Shown: piece after piece, positions 1 through 8,405 of the stretch
Numbering within the stretch: the first letter of the stretch is position 1
Layout of the letters: each line of letters begins with the position of its first letter
Assembly: GCF_001274725.1 (NCBI RefSeq)
Contig: NZ_LGUF01000007.1
Location: 1,867,629 to 1,931,628, forward strand
Reading direction: 5' to 3'
Source: Sporosarcina globispora
GTDB lineage: Bacteria > Bacillota > Bacilli > Bacillales > Cytobacillaceae
DNA length: 64,000 bases
Made by a program: the position numbers and the translations under genes
The notes under the pieces: model-generated
What the model saw: the letters and a program-made list of their open reading frames with translations, nothing else
What the model was told of the DNA's origin: nothing
Database searches by the model: none

Positions 1-863
1 TCAAGAAAGAAACAGGAAAAGAACCTCATAGAGGAGTTAACCCTGATGAAGTTGTAGCAATGGGTGCAGCAATTCAGGGCGGAGTAATTACAGGTGATGT
101 TAAGGATGTTGTCCTGCTGGATGTAACTCCACTATCTCTTGGAATTGAAACAATGGGTGGAGTGTTCACAAAGCTGATTGAACGCAATACAACAATTCCT
201 ACATCAAAATCCCAAGTGTTCTCAACTGCTGCTGATAACCAGTCTGCTGTTGATATCCATGTTCTTCAAGGGGAGCGCCAAATGGCAGCGGATAACAAAA
301 CACTTGGCCGTTTCCAGCTAGGCGATATTCCTCCAGCTCCGCGCGGTGTGCCGCAAATTGAAGTGTCTTTCGATATCGATAAAAATGGTATCGTAAATGT
401 ACGTGCTAAAGACTTGGGCACAAACAAAGAGCAGGCGATTACAATTAAATCATCTACAGGATTATCAGATGAAGAGATCGATAAAATGGTAAGAGAAGCT
501 GAAGAAAATGCGGAAGCAGATAAGAAGCGCAAAGAAGAAGTTGAACTTCGCAATGAAGCAGACCAGCTGGTATTCACTACTGAAAAGACCCTAAAAGATC
601 TTGAAGGCAAAGTGGAAGAAGCTGAGGTAACTAAAGCTAATGAAGCGAAGGATGCTCTAAAAGCAGCAATTGAAAAGAACGATTTGGATGAAATCCGTGC
701 GAAGAAGGATGCATTACAGGAAGTTGTCCAGGCGTTAACAATGAAGCTTTATGAGCAAGCTCAAGCTGCACAGGGTGCGCAGGGTGCAGAAGGAGCCGGC
801 AGCAAAAATGACGACGATAATGTTGTAGATGCTGAATTCGAAGAAGTTAAAGACGATAAATAA
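1..863 (+). CDS. dnaK: DnaK (Hsp70 chaperone), 3' part only
   Basis: ATP-dependent Hsp70 chaperone that binds unfolded protein segments in the cytoplasm and works with DnaJ and GrpE. The window starts inside the gene; the reading frame is open from base 3, and the visible ~286 residues cover the end of the ATPase domain, the linker [16 protein letters not shown] that is diagnostic of DnaK, the beta-sandwich substrate domain and the helical lid. The end is the typical acidic tail EFEEVKDDK. The ATG at base 60 is internal, not a start. dnaJ follows, as in the hrcA-grpE-dnaK-dnaJ heat-shock operon; the CIRCE operator would lie upstream, outside the window. Confidence 0.97.
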   Translation, partial: KKETGKEPHRGVNPDEVVAMGAAIQGGVITGDVKDVVLLDVTPLSLGIETMGGVFTKLIERNTTIPTSKSQVFSTAADNQSAVDIHVLQGERQMAADNKTLGRFQLGDIPPAPRGVPQIEVSFDIDKNGIVNVRAKDLGTNKEQAITIKSSTGLSDEEIDKMVREAEENAEADKKRKEEVELRNEADQLVFTTEKTLKDLEGKVEEAEVTKANEAKDALKAAIEKNDLDEIRAKKDALQEVVQALTMKLYEQAQAAQGAQGAEGAGSKNDDDNVVDAEFEEVKDDK

Positions 864-905
864 TTAATGATGATGTGATCAACACACCAGACTAACAGGT
901 TTAAA

Positions 906-950
906 TCAAAAGTCAAAGTCAGGTTTTTTCTTGGCTTTGGCTTTTATTTC
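906..950 (+). terminator. Putative terminator after dnaK
   Basis: A-rich arm with AAAGTCAAAGTCA pairs (with G-U wobbles) to TGGCTTTGGCTTTT and ends in T-rich sequence. It would let dnaK be terminated or attenuated before dnaJ, in line with a separate dnaJ promoter. Confidence 0.5.
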
Positions 951-1083
951 TGTTTTAAGTAACTCAGGATGCATAAAAGTGTTTTTTGCACCTTGCCCTA
1001 TGAGTGGACCAGGACCTTTCTTTGGGGAAGCGGCAAATTGCCAAGAATACGCATAATCTATTTACGGTTTGAGTGAATGTTTG

Positions 1084-1113
1084 TTGCGGAATACAATTAG
1101 AGAATGATACAAT
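1084..1113 (+). promoter_or_regulatory. Candidate sigma-A promoter for dnaJ
   Basis: TTGCGG, an 18-bp spacer and TACAAT, 36 bp before the dnaJ start. A secondary dnaJ promoter is known in B. subtilis; here the match is moderate and not tested. Confidence 0.4.
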
Positions 1114-1148
1114 AACCTTTATGTGAAATGAATCGGGGAGTGGTAATC

Positions 1149-2270
1149 ATGAGTAAAAGGGATTACTATGAAGTTCTCGGCATCAGTAAAAGTGCATCCA
1201 AGGATGAAATTAAAAAAGCCTATCGAAAGCTTTCAAAAAAATATCATCCGGATATTAATAAAGAGCCTGATGCAGATGAGAAGTTCAAGGAAGTAAAAGA
1301 AGCATATGAAGTCCTTAGCGACGATCAAAAAAAGGCACATTATGATCAATTCGGCCATACAGACCCTAATCAGGGCTTTGGCGGAGGCGGCTTTGAAGGG
1401 TTTGGCGGGTTTGAAGATATTTTCAGCACCTTCTTCGGGGGAGGAGGCTCCCGCAGGCGTGACCCTAATGCCCCAAGGCAGGGTGCAGACTTACAATACA
1501 CGATGTCCTTATCTTTTGAGGAAGCAGTATTTGGGAAAGAGACCGACATTGAAATCCCTCGTGAGGAGACTTGTGATACCTGCAGCGGATCAGGTGCGAA
1601 GCCTGGCACTAAACCGGAAACTTGTGGTCACTGTCATGGATCTGGTCAACTGAATGTAGAACAAAATACACCATTTGGCAAGATTGTTAATAGAAGGGTT
1701 TGCCAATACTGTAATGGTACCGGCAAAGAGATTAAAGAGAAATGCCCTACTTGCCTCGGAACCGGAAAACTGCAAAAACGGAGGAAAATCCACGTTAAGA
1801 TTCCTGCCGGCATTGATGATGGCCAGCAGCTTCGTGTGGCAGGTCAAGGGGAGCCTGGTGTGAACGGAGGCCCTCCTGGCGACCTTTATGTCGTATTCCA
1901 TGTTCGTTCACATGAGTTCTTTGAGCGTGATGGCGATGATGTATATTGTGAAATGCCTGTAACCTTTGTGCAGGCAGCACTTGGGGACGAAATAGAAGTA
2001 CCGACTCTGCATGGAAAAGTAAAATTAAAGGTTCCTGCTGGTACACAGACAGGAACCAAATTCCGCCTTAAAGGAAAAGGTGTTCCAAATGTTAGAGGTT
2101 ATGGTACAGGGGATCAGCACATTATTGTCCGTATAATTACACCTACAAAGCTGACAGAAAAGCAAAAGCAGCTTCTTAGTGAGTTTGCCGAAATAAGCGG
2201 AAATGTTCCTCAGGGGGAACAGGAAGAAAGCTTTTTTTCAAAAGTAAAACGAGCCTTTAAAGGCGAATAA
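1149..2270 (+). CDS. dnaJ: DnaJ co-chaperone (Hsp40, type I)
   Basis: Stimulates the DnaK ATPase and delivers unfolded substrates to it. The 373-residue protein has the full type I layout: N-terminal J domain with the HPD motif (YHPDINK, about residue 33), a Gly/Phe-rich linker (about 75-105), four CxxCxGxG zinc repeats ([32 protein letters not shown], about 147-205) and the C-terminal substrate-binding domain. The start was placed at the ATG at 1149 because GGGGAG lies 8 bases upstream; the earlier in-frame ATG at 1128 has no ribosome binding site. It follows dnaK after a hairpin and probably has both read-through and its own transcription. Confidence 0.97.
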   Translation: MSKRDYYEVLGISKSASKDEIKKAYRKLSKKYHPDINKEPDADEKFKEVKEAYEVLSDDQKKAHYDQFGHTDPNQGFGGGGFEGFGGFEDIFSTFFGGGGSRRRDPNAPRQGADLQYTMSLSFEEAVFGKETDIEIPREETCDTCSGSGAKPGTKPETCGHCHGSGQLNVEQNTPFGKIVNRRVCQYCNGTGKEIKEKCPTCLGTGKLQKRRKIHVKIPAGIDDGQQLRVAGQGEPGVNGGPPGDLYVVFHVRSHEFFERDGDDVYCEMPVTFVQAALGDEIEVPTLHGKVKLKVPAGTQTGTKFRLKGKGVPNVRGYGTGDQHIIVRIITPTKLTEKQKQLLSEFAEISGNVPQGEQEESFFSKVKRAFKGE

Positions 2271-2290
2271 AGGAATGGGAGTTGGTAGTA

Positions 2291-3232
2291 GTGAAATGGT
2301 CAGAAATCAGTATTCATACGACAAATGAAGCTGTTGAACCGATTTCGAATATTTTGCATGAAGCCGGAGCAAGCGGGGTCGTAATAGAGGATCCTTTGGA
2401 ACTTGTTAAAGAGAGAAAGGACCAATTCGGTGAAATCTACCAGCTCAATCCTCAGGATTATCCTGAAGAAGGCGTTATTGTAAAAGCTTATTTGCCAGTT
2501 AACAGTTTTCTTGGGGAAACAGTCGATGAAATAAAAGAAGCAATCAATAACCTGATTTTATTTAACATCGACATAGGGGCAAATAAAGTCAGCATTAGTG
2601 AAGTGAATGAAGAAGAATGGGCTACTGCCTGGAAGAAATATTATAACCCTGTAAAAATTTCAGAGCGCTTTACGATTGTCCCAACGTGGGAGGATTACAC
2701 ACCTGTCAGCAGTGATGAGCTTATCATAGAGCTTGATCCTGGAATGGCTTTTGGAACGGGAACACACCCAACAACTGTGATGTGTATACAAGCACTTGAA
2801 AGAACCGTAAAACAGGGTGATAAAGTTGTAGATGTAGGAACAGGATCGGGTGTTTTGAGCATTGCTGCTGCTATGCTAGGTGCTGAAAAGGTGAAAGCAC
2901 TTGATCTGGATGAAGTGGCAGTTAATTCAGCTAAATTAAATATTAAACTGAATAAAGTTCAGGATATTGTGGAAGTGTCACAAGGAAATCTGCTCGATGG
3001 TGTCAGCCAGGGGGCAGATGTGGTTGTTGCCAATATCCTTGCAGAAGTAATTCTCCGATTTACTGATGATGTTGCGTCAGTCGTAAGGGCAGGCGGATAC
3101 TTTATCGCTTCAGGCATTATCCAGCAGAAGAAACAGGAAGTAAGAGATGCTATTTCTGCAGCAGGATTTGAAATTGAAGAGACCGTTCAAATGGAAGATT
3201 GGGTGGCGATTGTGGCAAGGAGAAAGCAATAA
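2291..3232 (+). CDS. prmA: Ribosomal protein L11 methyltransferase
   Basis: SAM-dependent enzyme that methylates lysines and the N-terminus of ribosomal protein L11. The protein (313 aa, close to the ~311 aa of B. subtilis PrmA) has an N-terminal L11-recognition domain and a Rossmann methyltransferase core with motif [16 protein letters not shown], and [15 protein letters not shown] just before it, a signature of the PrmA family. The GTG start at 2291 gives the conserved MKWSEIS N-terminus and is 9 bases after GGGAG; a TTG at 2282 is possible but too close. It sits 20 bp after dnaJ, an arrangement common in Bacillus. Confidence 0.96.
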   Translation: MKWSEISIHTTNEAVEPISNILHEAGASGVVIEDPLELVKERKDQFGEIYQLNPQDYPEEGVIVKAYLPVNSFLGETVDEIKEAINNLILFNIDIGANKVSISEVNEEEWATAWKKYYNPVKISERFTIVPTWEDYTPVSSDELIIELDPGMAFGTGTHPTTVMCIQALERTVKQGDKVVDVGTGSGVLSIAAAMLGAEKVKALDLDEVAVNSAKLNIKLNKVQDIVEVSQGNLLDGVSQGADVVVANILAEVILRFTDDVASVVRAGGYFIASGIIQQKKQEVRDAISAAGFEIEETVQMEDWVAIVARRKQ

Positions 3233-3236
3233 TGTA

Positions 3237-3269
3237 CAAAGGGGGTAATGAACTTACCCCCCTTTTTAC
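3237..3269 (+). terminator. Intrinsic terminator/attenuator between prmA and rsmE
   Basis: AAGGGGGTAA, a 5-base loop and TTACCCCCCTT followed by Ts form a strong GC-rich hairpin. It lies in an 80-bp gap inside what looks like one operon, so it may only reduce read-through to rsmE and mtaB. Confidence 0.75.
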
Positions 3270-3311
3270 AGTTGAAAGAAACTTGGACAGGCTAGAAAGA
3301 GGGTGCCGATT

Positions 3312-4061
3312 GTGCAGCGGTATTTCGCAGAAAATGCAGTTAAGGAAAATGTCTTTCATATTAAAGGGGAAGATCGCCATCATATTGTAAAGGTAATGCG
3401 CATGAAAGAAGGCGACAAATTCATCTGTGTCGATCCATCTCAAAATAGTGCACTTTGCTCAATTGCAGAAATTACCGATGAACATGTGGCTTCAGAAGTT
3501 GTACAATGGATTGAAGGGTCTTCTGAGCTGCCTGTCAATATTACTATTGTGAGCGGACTGCCTAAAGGGGATAAGCTGGAGTGGATTATTCAAAAAGGCA
3601 CTGAGCTGGGAGCACATCGTTTTATCCCTTTTACTTCAGCTCGTTCAGTAGTAAAATTGGATGCGAAGAAGTCTGTGAAAAAAGCGGAAAGATGGCAGAA
3701 GATTGCTAAAGAAGCAGCTGAACAGTCTCATAGGACCATGGTGCCGGAAGTGTTTGCACCTCTTGATTTGATGTCATTGCTGAAATTATCTGGAGATTTC
3801 TCATATAAATTGATTGCCTTTGAGGAAGAAGCGAAACAGGGAGAGGACTCTGTGCTTTATAGAACACTTTCTTCTATGAATAAAGGAGAATCACTTATGA
3901 TTGTATTCGGGCCTGAAGGCGGGCTTGCAGACAATGAAGTTTCATTGCTGCAGTCCGCAGGCTTTCTTGCCTGCGGACTGGGACCGCGTATTTTAAGAAC
4001 AGAAACAGCACCTCTTTATTTGTTGTCTGCTGTTTCCTATCATTTTGAATTAATGGGGTGA
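3312..4061 (+). CDS. rsmE: 16S rRNA (uracil1498-N3)-methyltransferase
   Basis: Methylates U1498 of 16S rRNA in the 30S decoding region, using SAM. The 249-residue protein has an N-terminal PUA-like RNA-binding domain and a SPOUT knot domain with the family signatures GPEGGL (about residue 201) and LGPRILRTETAPL near the end. The GTG at 3312 gives the conserved MQRYF start and stands 8 bases after AGAGGG; the GTG at 3303 overlaps the ribosome binding site. mtaB starts 6 bp downstream, so the two are cotranscribed. Confidence 0.95.
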   Translation: MQRYFAENAVKENVFHIKGEDRHHIVKVMRMKEGDKFICVDPSQNSALCSIAEITDEHVASEVVQWIEGSSELPVNITIVSGLPKGDKLEWIIQKGTELGAHRFIPFTSARSVVKLDAKKSVKKAERWQKIAKEAAEQSHRTMVPEVFAPLDLMSLLKLSGDFSYKLIAFEEEAKQGEDSVLYRTLSSMNKGESLMIVFGPEGGLADNEVSLLQSAGFLACGLGPRILRTETAPLYLLSAVSYHFELMG

Positions 4062-4067
4062 AATTAG

Positions 4068-5420
4068 ATGCCTGCAGTTGCATTTCATACACTTGGCTGC
4101 AAAGTCAATCATTACGAAACAGAAGCCATTTGGCAGCTGTTTAAAGAAGCTGGCTATGAACGGACAGACTTCGAATCTGTTTCAGATGTTTATGTGATTA
4201 ACACATGTACGGTTACAAATACTGGTGATAAGAAAAGCCGCCAGGTAATCAGAAGAGCAATCCGGAAAAACCCTGATGCGGTTATTTGTGTAACAGGCTG
4301 TTATGCACAAACCTCACCGGCTGAAATTATGGCGATTCCCGGAGTGGATATCGTTGTAGGCACACAGGATCGAATAAAGATGCTTGAGTACATCGAGCAA
4401 TATAAACAAGAGAGGCAGCCGATCAATGGAGTTGGAAACATCATGAAAAATCGTGTCTATGAAGAACTTGATGTTCCGGCTTTTACAGATCGGACACGTG
4501 CTTCCCTTAAAATACAGGAAGGCTGCAATAACTTCTGTACATTCTGCATTATCCCTTGGGCGCGCGGTTTAATGAGATCCAGGGATCCGAAAGAAGTAAT
4601 CCGCCAGGCACAGCAGCTTGTCGAAGCTGGCTATAAAGAAATCGTACTGACAGGAATCCATACAGGCGGTTATGGCGAGGACATGAAAGATTACAATCTG
4701 GCTTTGCTGCTGCGTGATTTGGAGGCTCAGGTGAAAGGTCTTAAACGGTTAAGAATTTCTTCTATTGAAGCCAGCCAAATTACTGATGAAGTCATTGAGG
4801 TTATGGATAAATCCAAGGTTGTTGTAAGGCATTTGCACATTCCTCTACAGTCAGGTTCAAATACTGTCCTTAAAAGAATGCGCCGCAAGTACACCATGGA
4901 ATTCTTTGCTGAGCGCCTCGAACGCTTGAAGGAAGCTCTTCCTGGATTGGCTGTTACATCGGATGTTATCGTTGGCTTCCCGGGGGAAACAGAAGAAGAA
5001 TTTATGGAAACCTATAATTTTATTAAAGAACATAAATTCTCCGAACTTCATGTATTTCCTTATTCAAAGCGAACTGGAACACCTGCAGCGAGAATGGACG
5101 ACCAGATTGATGAAGAAGTTAAAAATGAGCGTGTCCATCGCCTGATTGCATTGTCAGATCAGCTTGCAAAAGAGTATGCATCGCAGTATGAAGGTGAAGT
5201 TCTTGAAGTGATTCCAGAGGAAAGCTTTAAAGAAGTCAGTGACAGCAATTTATTTGTCGGATACACAGACAATTACTTGAAAGTCGTCTTCCCGGCAACG
5301 GAAGAAATGATCGGCCAAATCGTAAAAGTTAAAATTACAAAGGCTGGGTACCCTTACAATCAAGGTCAATTTGTAAGAGTTCTTGATGAATTGACTGAAA
5401 CAGAAGAGGCGGCAGTTTAA
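4068..5420 (+). CDS. mtaB: tRNA t6A37 methylthiotransferase MtaB
   Basis: Radical-SAM enzyme that adds a methylthio group to t6A at position 37 of tRNAs reading ANN codons. The 450-residue protein has the three-part family plan: an N-terminal MTTase domain with three iron-sulfur cysteines (LGCKVN, NTCTVTN, TGCYAQ), a radical-SAM core with CNNFCTFC (CxxxCxxC, about residues 152-159) and a C-terminal TRAM RNA-binding domain. The LGCKVNHYET beginning separates the MtaB/YqeV subgroup from MiaB. Ribosome binding site GGGGTGA; last gene of the dnaJ-side cluster before a terminator. Confidence 0.95.
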   Translation: MPAVAFHTLGCKVNHYETEAIWQLFKEAGYERTDFESVSDVYVINTCTVTNTGDKKSRQVIRRAIRKNPDAVICVTGCYAQTSPAEIMAIPGVDIVVGTQDRIKMLEYIEQYKQERQPINGVGNIMKNRVYEELDVPAFTDRTRASLKIQEGCNNFCTFCIIPWARGLMRSRDPKEVIRQAQQLVEAGYKEIVLTGIHTGGYGEDMKDYNLALLLRDLEAQVKGLKRLRISSIEASQITDEVIEVMDKSKVVVRHLHIPLQSGSNTVLKRMRRKYTMEFFAERLERLKEALPGLAVTSDVIVGFPGETEEEFMETYNFIKEHKFSELHVFPYSKRTGTPAARMDDQIDEEVKNERVHRLIALSDQLAKEYASQYEGEVLEVIPEESFKEVSDSNLFVGYTDNYLKVVFPATEEMIGQIVKVKITKAGYPYNQGQFVRVLDELTETEEAAV

Positions 5421-5451
5421 AGGAATTACCTTAGGGTAGTTCCTTTTTTAT
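5421..5451 (+). terminator. Intrinsic terminator after mtaB
   Basis: GGAATTACC, loop TTAG, GGTAGTTCC and a run of Ts form a 9-bp stem with one G-U pair. Confidence 0.85.
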
Positions 5452-5488
5452 GTGACATTTAATAATGACTTTTGGGAAAAACTACTTT

Positions 5489-5502
5489 CGAAAACGATTA
5501 CA
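5489..5502 (+). promoter_or_regulatory. cre site (CcpA binding) upstream of deoC
   Basis: CGAAAACGATTACA matches the cre consensus TGWAANCGNTNWCA at 13 of 14 positions. It lies about 90 bp before deoC, near a possible -10 TATTAT (5543-5548) with a weak -35. CcpA repression of deoxyribonucleoside catabolism is known in B. subtilis; the link here is inferred from the site. Confidence 0.65.
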
Positions 5503-5591
5503 AAAAACATAAATAGTGCTCGATATTTTATTATCTAAGTGATATTATGAAAGAGGTACGTACAACTGTTTTTTGAAAAGGAGTAGTTAAA

Positions 5592-6263
5592 GTGACAAAT
5601 AACGTAGCAAAAATGATTGATCATACATTACTTAAAGCCGATGCAACAAAAGACCAAATTGAAAAAATCTGTGCCGAGGCTAAAGAATACAATTTCGCGT
5701 CAGTTTGTGTAAACCCGACATGGGTCAAGCTTTCAAGCGACTTGCTTAACGGCACTGAAGTGAAAGTCTGCACAGTAATCGGCTTTCCTCTAGGAGCTTC
5801 AACACCTGAAACAAAAGTATTTGAAACAAAAAATGCTATTGAAAACGGTGCGACAGAAGTAGATATGGTAATTAACATTGGTGCTTTAAAAGGCGGAGAC
5901 AATGAACTGGTTGAAAGAGACATCCGCGCGGTTGTTGATGCTGCAAAAGGAAAAGCACTGACAAAGGTAATTATTGAAACTTGCCTTCTTACTGAGGAAG
6001 AGAAAGTAAGAGCATGTGAACTTTCTGTTAAAGCTGGCGCTGACTTCGTTAAAACATCTACAGGATTTTCAACAGGGGGAGCAACTGCAGAAGATATTGC
6101 CCTAATGAGAAAGACTGTCGGCCCTGAAATCGGCGTTAAAGCTTCAGGCGGAGTAAGAAGTGCTGAAGATGCGCAAAAAATGATTGAAGCAGGTGCAACG
6201 AGAATTGGAGCAAGCTCTGGCGCTGCTATTGTCAACGGTTTGACAAGCGATTCAGATTATTAA
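5592..6263 (+). CDS. deoC: Deoxyribose-phosphate aldolase
   Basis: Splits 2-deoxyribose 5-phosphate into glyceraldehyde 3-phosphate and acetaldehyde, feeding DNA-derived sugars into glycolysis. The 223-residue TIM barrel is full length. The Schiff-base lysine is in [14 protein letters not shown] (about residue 152), the second active-site lysine in GVKASGGVR (about 181), and the catalytic aspartate in [13 protein letters not shown]. The start is GTG at 5592, preceded by AAAGGAG. It stands alone between mtaB and an opposing symporter gene rather than in a dra-nupC-pdp operon, with its own promoter region and cre site. Confidence 0.96.
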   Translation: MTNNVAKMIDHTLLKADATKDQIEKICAEAKEYNFASVCVNPTWVKLSSDLLNGTEVKVCTVIGFPLGASTPETKVFETKNAIENGATEVDMVINIGALKGGDNELVERDIRAVVDAAKGKALTKVIIETCLLTEEEKVRACELSVKAGADFVKTSTGFSTGGATAEDIALMRKTVGPEIGVKASGGVRSAEDAQKMIEAGATRIGASSGAAIVNGLTSDSDY

Positions 6264-6334
6264 GAATAGCGGAAGGCGCCCGCTTATCGGCTTATGACCT
6301 CGAGCCGATGGCGCCTGGAGCTAGACAGTTATCG
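6264..6334. repeat. Dispersed palindromic repeat, short form (copy A)
   Basis: About 70 bp starting GCGGAAGGCGCC and ending GGCGCCTGGAGCTAGACAG, with an inner arm pair (TTATCGGCT...GAGCCGAT). The same end modules recur near 11271, 28252, 49882 and 55735. It begins directly after the deoC stop codon. No open reading frame; probably a mobile or amplified hairpin element. Confidence 0.7.
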
Positions 6335-6364
6335 AAAATCAAAACATTAAACTTATTTTGTAAG

Positions 6365-6392
6365 AAAATGCCGGGTTTTCCCGGCATTTTTT
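6365..6392. terminator. Bidirectional terminator between deoC and the convergent symporter gene
   Basis: AAATGCCGGG, loop TTTT, CCCGGCATTTTTTT; flanking A and T runs let it serve both convergent genes. Confidence 0.9.
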
Positions 6393-6397
6393 TGGTT

Positions 6398-7318
6398 CTA
6401 TCGGTCATGAAGCCTAATGACAAACCTTCCAAACTGATTAGCAAATGGAAGTACAAGCAGGGAGGATATTACATTGAATAAAACACTGATATGTGCCAGC
6501 TGGACGTCAGGAGAACTGGCTGCTTGCTGCCCAAAAACAGAAAGAGCATGAATAAATGGATAAAAGGCTGCCACACCTATACAGTTAAGCCATATATGGG
6601 CAAAGGCAGTTAGCTTTGCTTCTTTCCCGGATCCGATTGCTGCTAAATACGCATCAACACATGTTCCGATATTAGATCCAAGCATTATGGCAATGCCGGT
6701 ATCTAAATCCATTGCCCCAGCAGTTAAAAATCCCATGATAATTCCAGTTGTTGCGGTGCTTGATTGGATAATTGCAGTAAGGACAATCCCTGCAGCCACA
6801 GCGAACAAATAATTCCCGTCCAAAGCAAGCAGCCAGAGATTGACCAATTCGATATCTTTCACAGAACCTGCTAGATATTCAAAACCCCGCATTGCTGCAA
6901 ATACCGACGATAAACCAAGTAAAGCCATACCAGAGCTTCGCAGGCTGTTTTTTTTCAAAACAGCCAGGATGCTCCCTGCTGCTGCGAGAGGGATAATATA
7001 AGATTCAATATTAAAAGTAATTAATTCTGTAGTAAATGTTGTACCGATATTGGTTCCTAAAATGATGCCGATTGTCTGGGGAAAAGTGAGCATCCGTGCA
7101 GAAACCATTCCAATTGTTATAATCATTACGGCTGAGCTGCTCTGCAGGACAGCCGTGACAGTTGTGCCGACAACAAGGCCTTTCAAAGGTGAATTTGTCA
7201 TTACTGCCAGCCATTTTTTTAATGATTCGGCAGATAAATTAAAAAGCCCTGATCTTAAGAGTGTCATCCCATAAATAAATACTCCTATAAGCAGAAAAAA
7301 TAATAACAGCTGGACCAA
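6398..7318 (-). CDS. Na+/phosphate symporter family membrane protein (YqeW-like)
   Basis: Integral membrane protein of the Na/Pi cotransporter (PF02690) family, 306 aa. It has the two inverted QSS signature repeats of the fold, TAVLQSSSAVMIITIG (about residues 57-72) and TAIIQSSTATTGIIMG, each followed by a GTNIGTT/GSNIGTC loop. It lacks the C-terminal PhoU-like extension found in the second symporter at 52701. The start is TTG with GGGGG 7 bases upstream; no ATG fits. Transport of phosphate is the family role; the true substrate is not shown. It opposes deoC and shares its terminator. Confidence 0.85.
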   Translation of the reverse strand: MVQLLLFFLLIGVFIYGMTLLRSGLFNLSAESLKKWLAVMTNSPLKGLVVGTTVTAVLQSSSAVMIITIGMVSARMLTFPQTIGIILGTNIGTTFTTELITFNIESYIIPLAAAGSILAVLKKNSLRSSGMALLGLSSVFAAMRGFEYLAGSVKDIELVNLWLLALDGNYLFAVAAGIVLTAIIQSSTATTGIIMGFLTAGAMDLDTGIAIMLGSNIGTCVDAYLAAIGSGKEAKLTAFAHIWLNCIGVAAFYPFIHALSVFGQQAASSPDVQLAHISVLFNVISSLLVLPFANQFGRFVIRLHDR

Positions 7319-7458
7319 GCATTCACCCCCTACATTTAATACTATGGGATAGTTTGCTGGGACATGCCTGAGTGCAAAAAATTGTTTAGCTTGTCATTTG
7401 CGGGGTATTAAACAAGCACAACCAAATAAAAACAACTATCGGAGCAGGCTAATTACTG

Positions 7459-7487
7459 TTGACCTTGATAAGCTGTTATATTATAAT
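7459..7487 (+). promoter_or_regulatory. Sigma-A promoter of rpsU-yqeY
   Basis: TTGACC, exactly 17 bp, then a perfect TATAAT. It lies about 70 bp before rpsU and matches the strong housekeeping promoter expected for a ribosomal protein gene. Confidence 0.85.
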
Positions 7488-7554
7488 TGCAAGGTACATG
7501 GAATAAACCATGTTGTTGATGTAAGTGTGTTGTGCTCGGAGGGAGGGAAAGAGA

Positions 7555-7728
7555 ATGTCTAAAACCGTCGTTCGTAAAAACGAATCGCTTGAAGATGCTC
7601 TTCGTCGCTTCAAACGTTCAGTATCAAAAACTGGTACTTTGCAGGAAGCAAGAAAGCGCGAATTCTACGAAAAACCTAGTATTAAACGTAAGAAAAAGTC
7701 TGAGGCTGCTAGAAAGCGTAAGTGGTAA
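7555..7728 (+). CDS. rpsU: 30S ribosomal protein S21
   Basis: Small basic protein of the 30S subunit, 57 aa (the usual length), with the conserved core [14 protein letters not shown] and a Lys/Arg-rich C-terminus. The ATG at 7555 is preceded by a strong GGAGGGAGGG. An upstream in-frame ATG at 7525 would add ten residues unlike the family and was rejected. yqeY follows after 18 bp in the same transcript. Confidence 0.97.
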   Translation: MSKTVVRKNESLEDALRRFKRSVSKTGTLQEARKREFYEKPSIKRKKKSEAARKRKW

Positions 7729-7746
7729 GAGGAGAGGGTGTATGTA

Positions 7747-8190
7747 ATGAGTCTTCTCGAGCGTTTAAATGAAGATATGAAACAAGCGATGAGGAATAAA
7801 GAAAAAGAAAAGCTTACTGTTATTCGTATGATTAAAGCTTCGCTTCAAAACGAAGCAATCAAGCTCGGTGAAGATCTTAACGAAGAACAGGAGCTAACTG
7901 TCCTTTCTCGCGAAGTTAAACAACGCAAGGATTCCCTCCATGAATTTGAAAAAGCAGGTCGTGAAGACCTTGTTGAAAAAATTCGTACTGAACTTCAGTA
8001 TGTCGAATTATATATGCCAAAACAGCTCTCTGAAGAAGAGGTTTCAAAAATCGTTGCTGAGACGATTGCTGAAACAGGTGCCACTTCAAAAGCTGATATG
8101 GGAAAAGTGATGGCTGCTATCATGCCTAAAGTAAAAGGCAAAGCAGATGGCTCACTTGTAAATAAACTTGTACAACAACACCTTTCATAA
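7747..8190 (+). CDS. yqeY: GatB/YqeY domain protein
   Basis: Soluble 147-residue protein of the YqeY family, related to the tRNA-binding tail domain of GatB (Asp/Glu-tRNA amidotransferase); its exact function is not established. Conserved features: [29 protein letters not shown] at the start region and [22 protein letters not shown] near the end. The ATG at 7747 is 9 bases after AGAGGAGAGGG; the GTG at 7738 overlaps that site. Cotranscribed with rpsU and closed by a strong terminator. Confidence 0.93.
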   Translation: MSLLERLNEDMKQAMRNKEKEKLTVIRMIKASLQNEAIKLGEDLNEEQELTVLSREVKQRKDSLHEFEKAGREDLVEKIRTELQYVELYMPKQLSEEEVSKIVAETIAETGATSKADMGKVMAAIMPKVKGKADGSLVNKLVQQHLS

Positions 8191-8201
8191 AACTATGCAA
8201 T

Positions 8202-8236
8202 AAAAGACCGAAAGCCAGTGGCTGACGGTCTTTTTT
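8202..8236 (+). terminator. Terminator after rpsU-yqeY
   Basis: AAAAGACCG pairs with CGGTCTTTTTT; an inner GCCA/TGGC pair extends the stem. Confidence 0.88.
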
Positions 8237-8337
8237 ATTTGTGTCCACATAAGTGGTTGCATACTGGAATGATTTACGTGCCTTTCTAGGTTATATTAAA
8301 ATTACAGCGGCTTTATATATGCAAATTAAAATAAATA

Positions 8338-8363
8338 TGAAACTTTTTATTGGTTGAATCGTA
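8338..8363 (+). promoter_or_regulatory. Sigma-W promoter of the yqeZ-floA-yqfB operon
   Basis: TGAAAC, exactly 16 bp, then CGTA: a full match to the ECF sigma-W consensus, 43 bp before the yqeZ start. The same operon is sigma-W controlled in B. subtilis, so induction by envelope stress is very likely. Confidence 0.85.
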
Positions 8364-8405
8364 AATACATATAGGTTCCATTTTACGGTTAAAGGGGGGA
8401 GAGAT

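Noticed and set aside
266-610. Minus-strand open frame of 114 codons inside dnaK
   Set aside because: Shadow of dnaK; no ribosome binding site and a low-complexity Ser-rich product.
5621-6235. Long 204-codon minus-strand frame opposite deoC
   Set aside because: Mirror of the deoC codon pattern; no start signal and deoC is complete.
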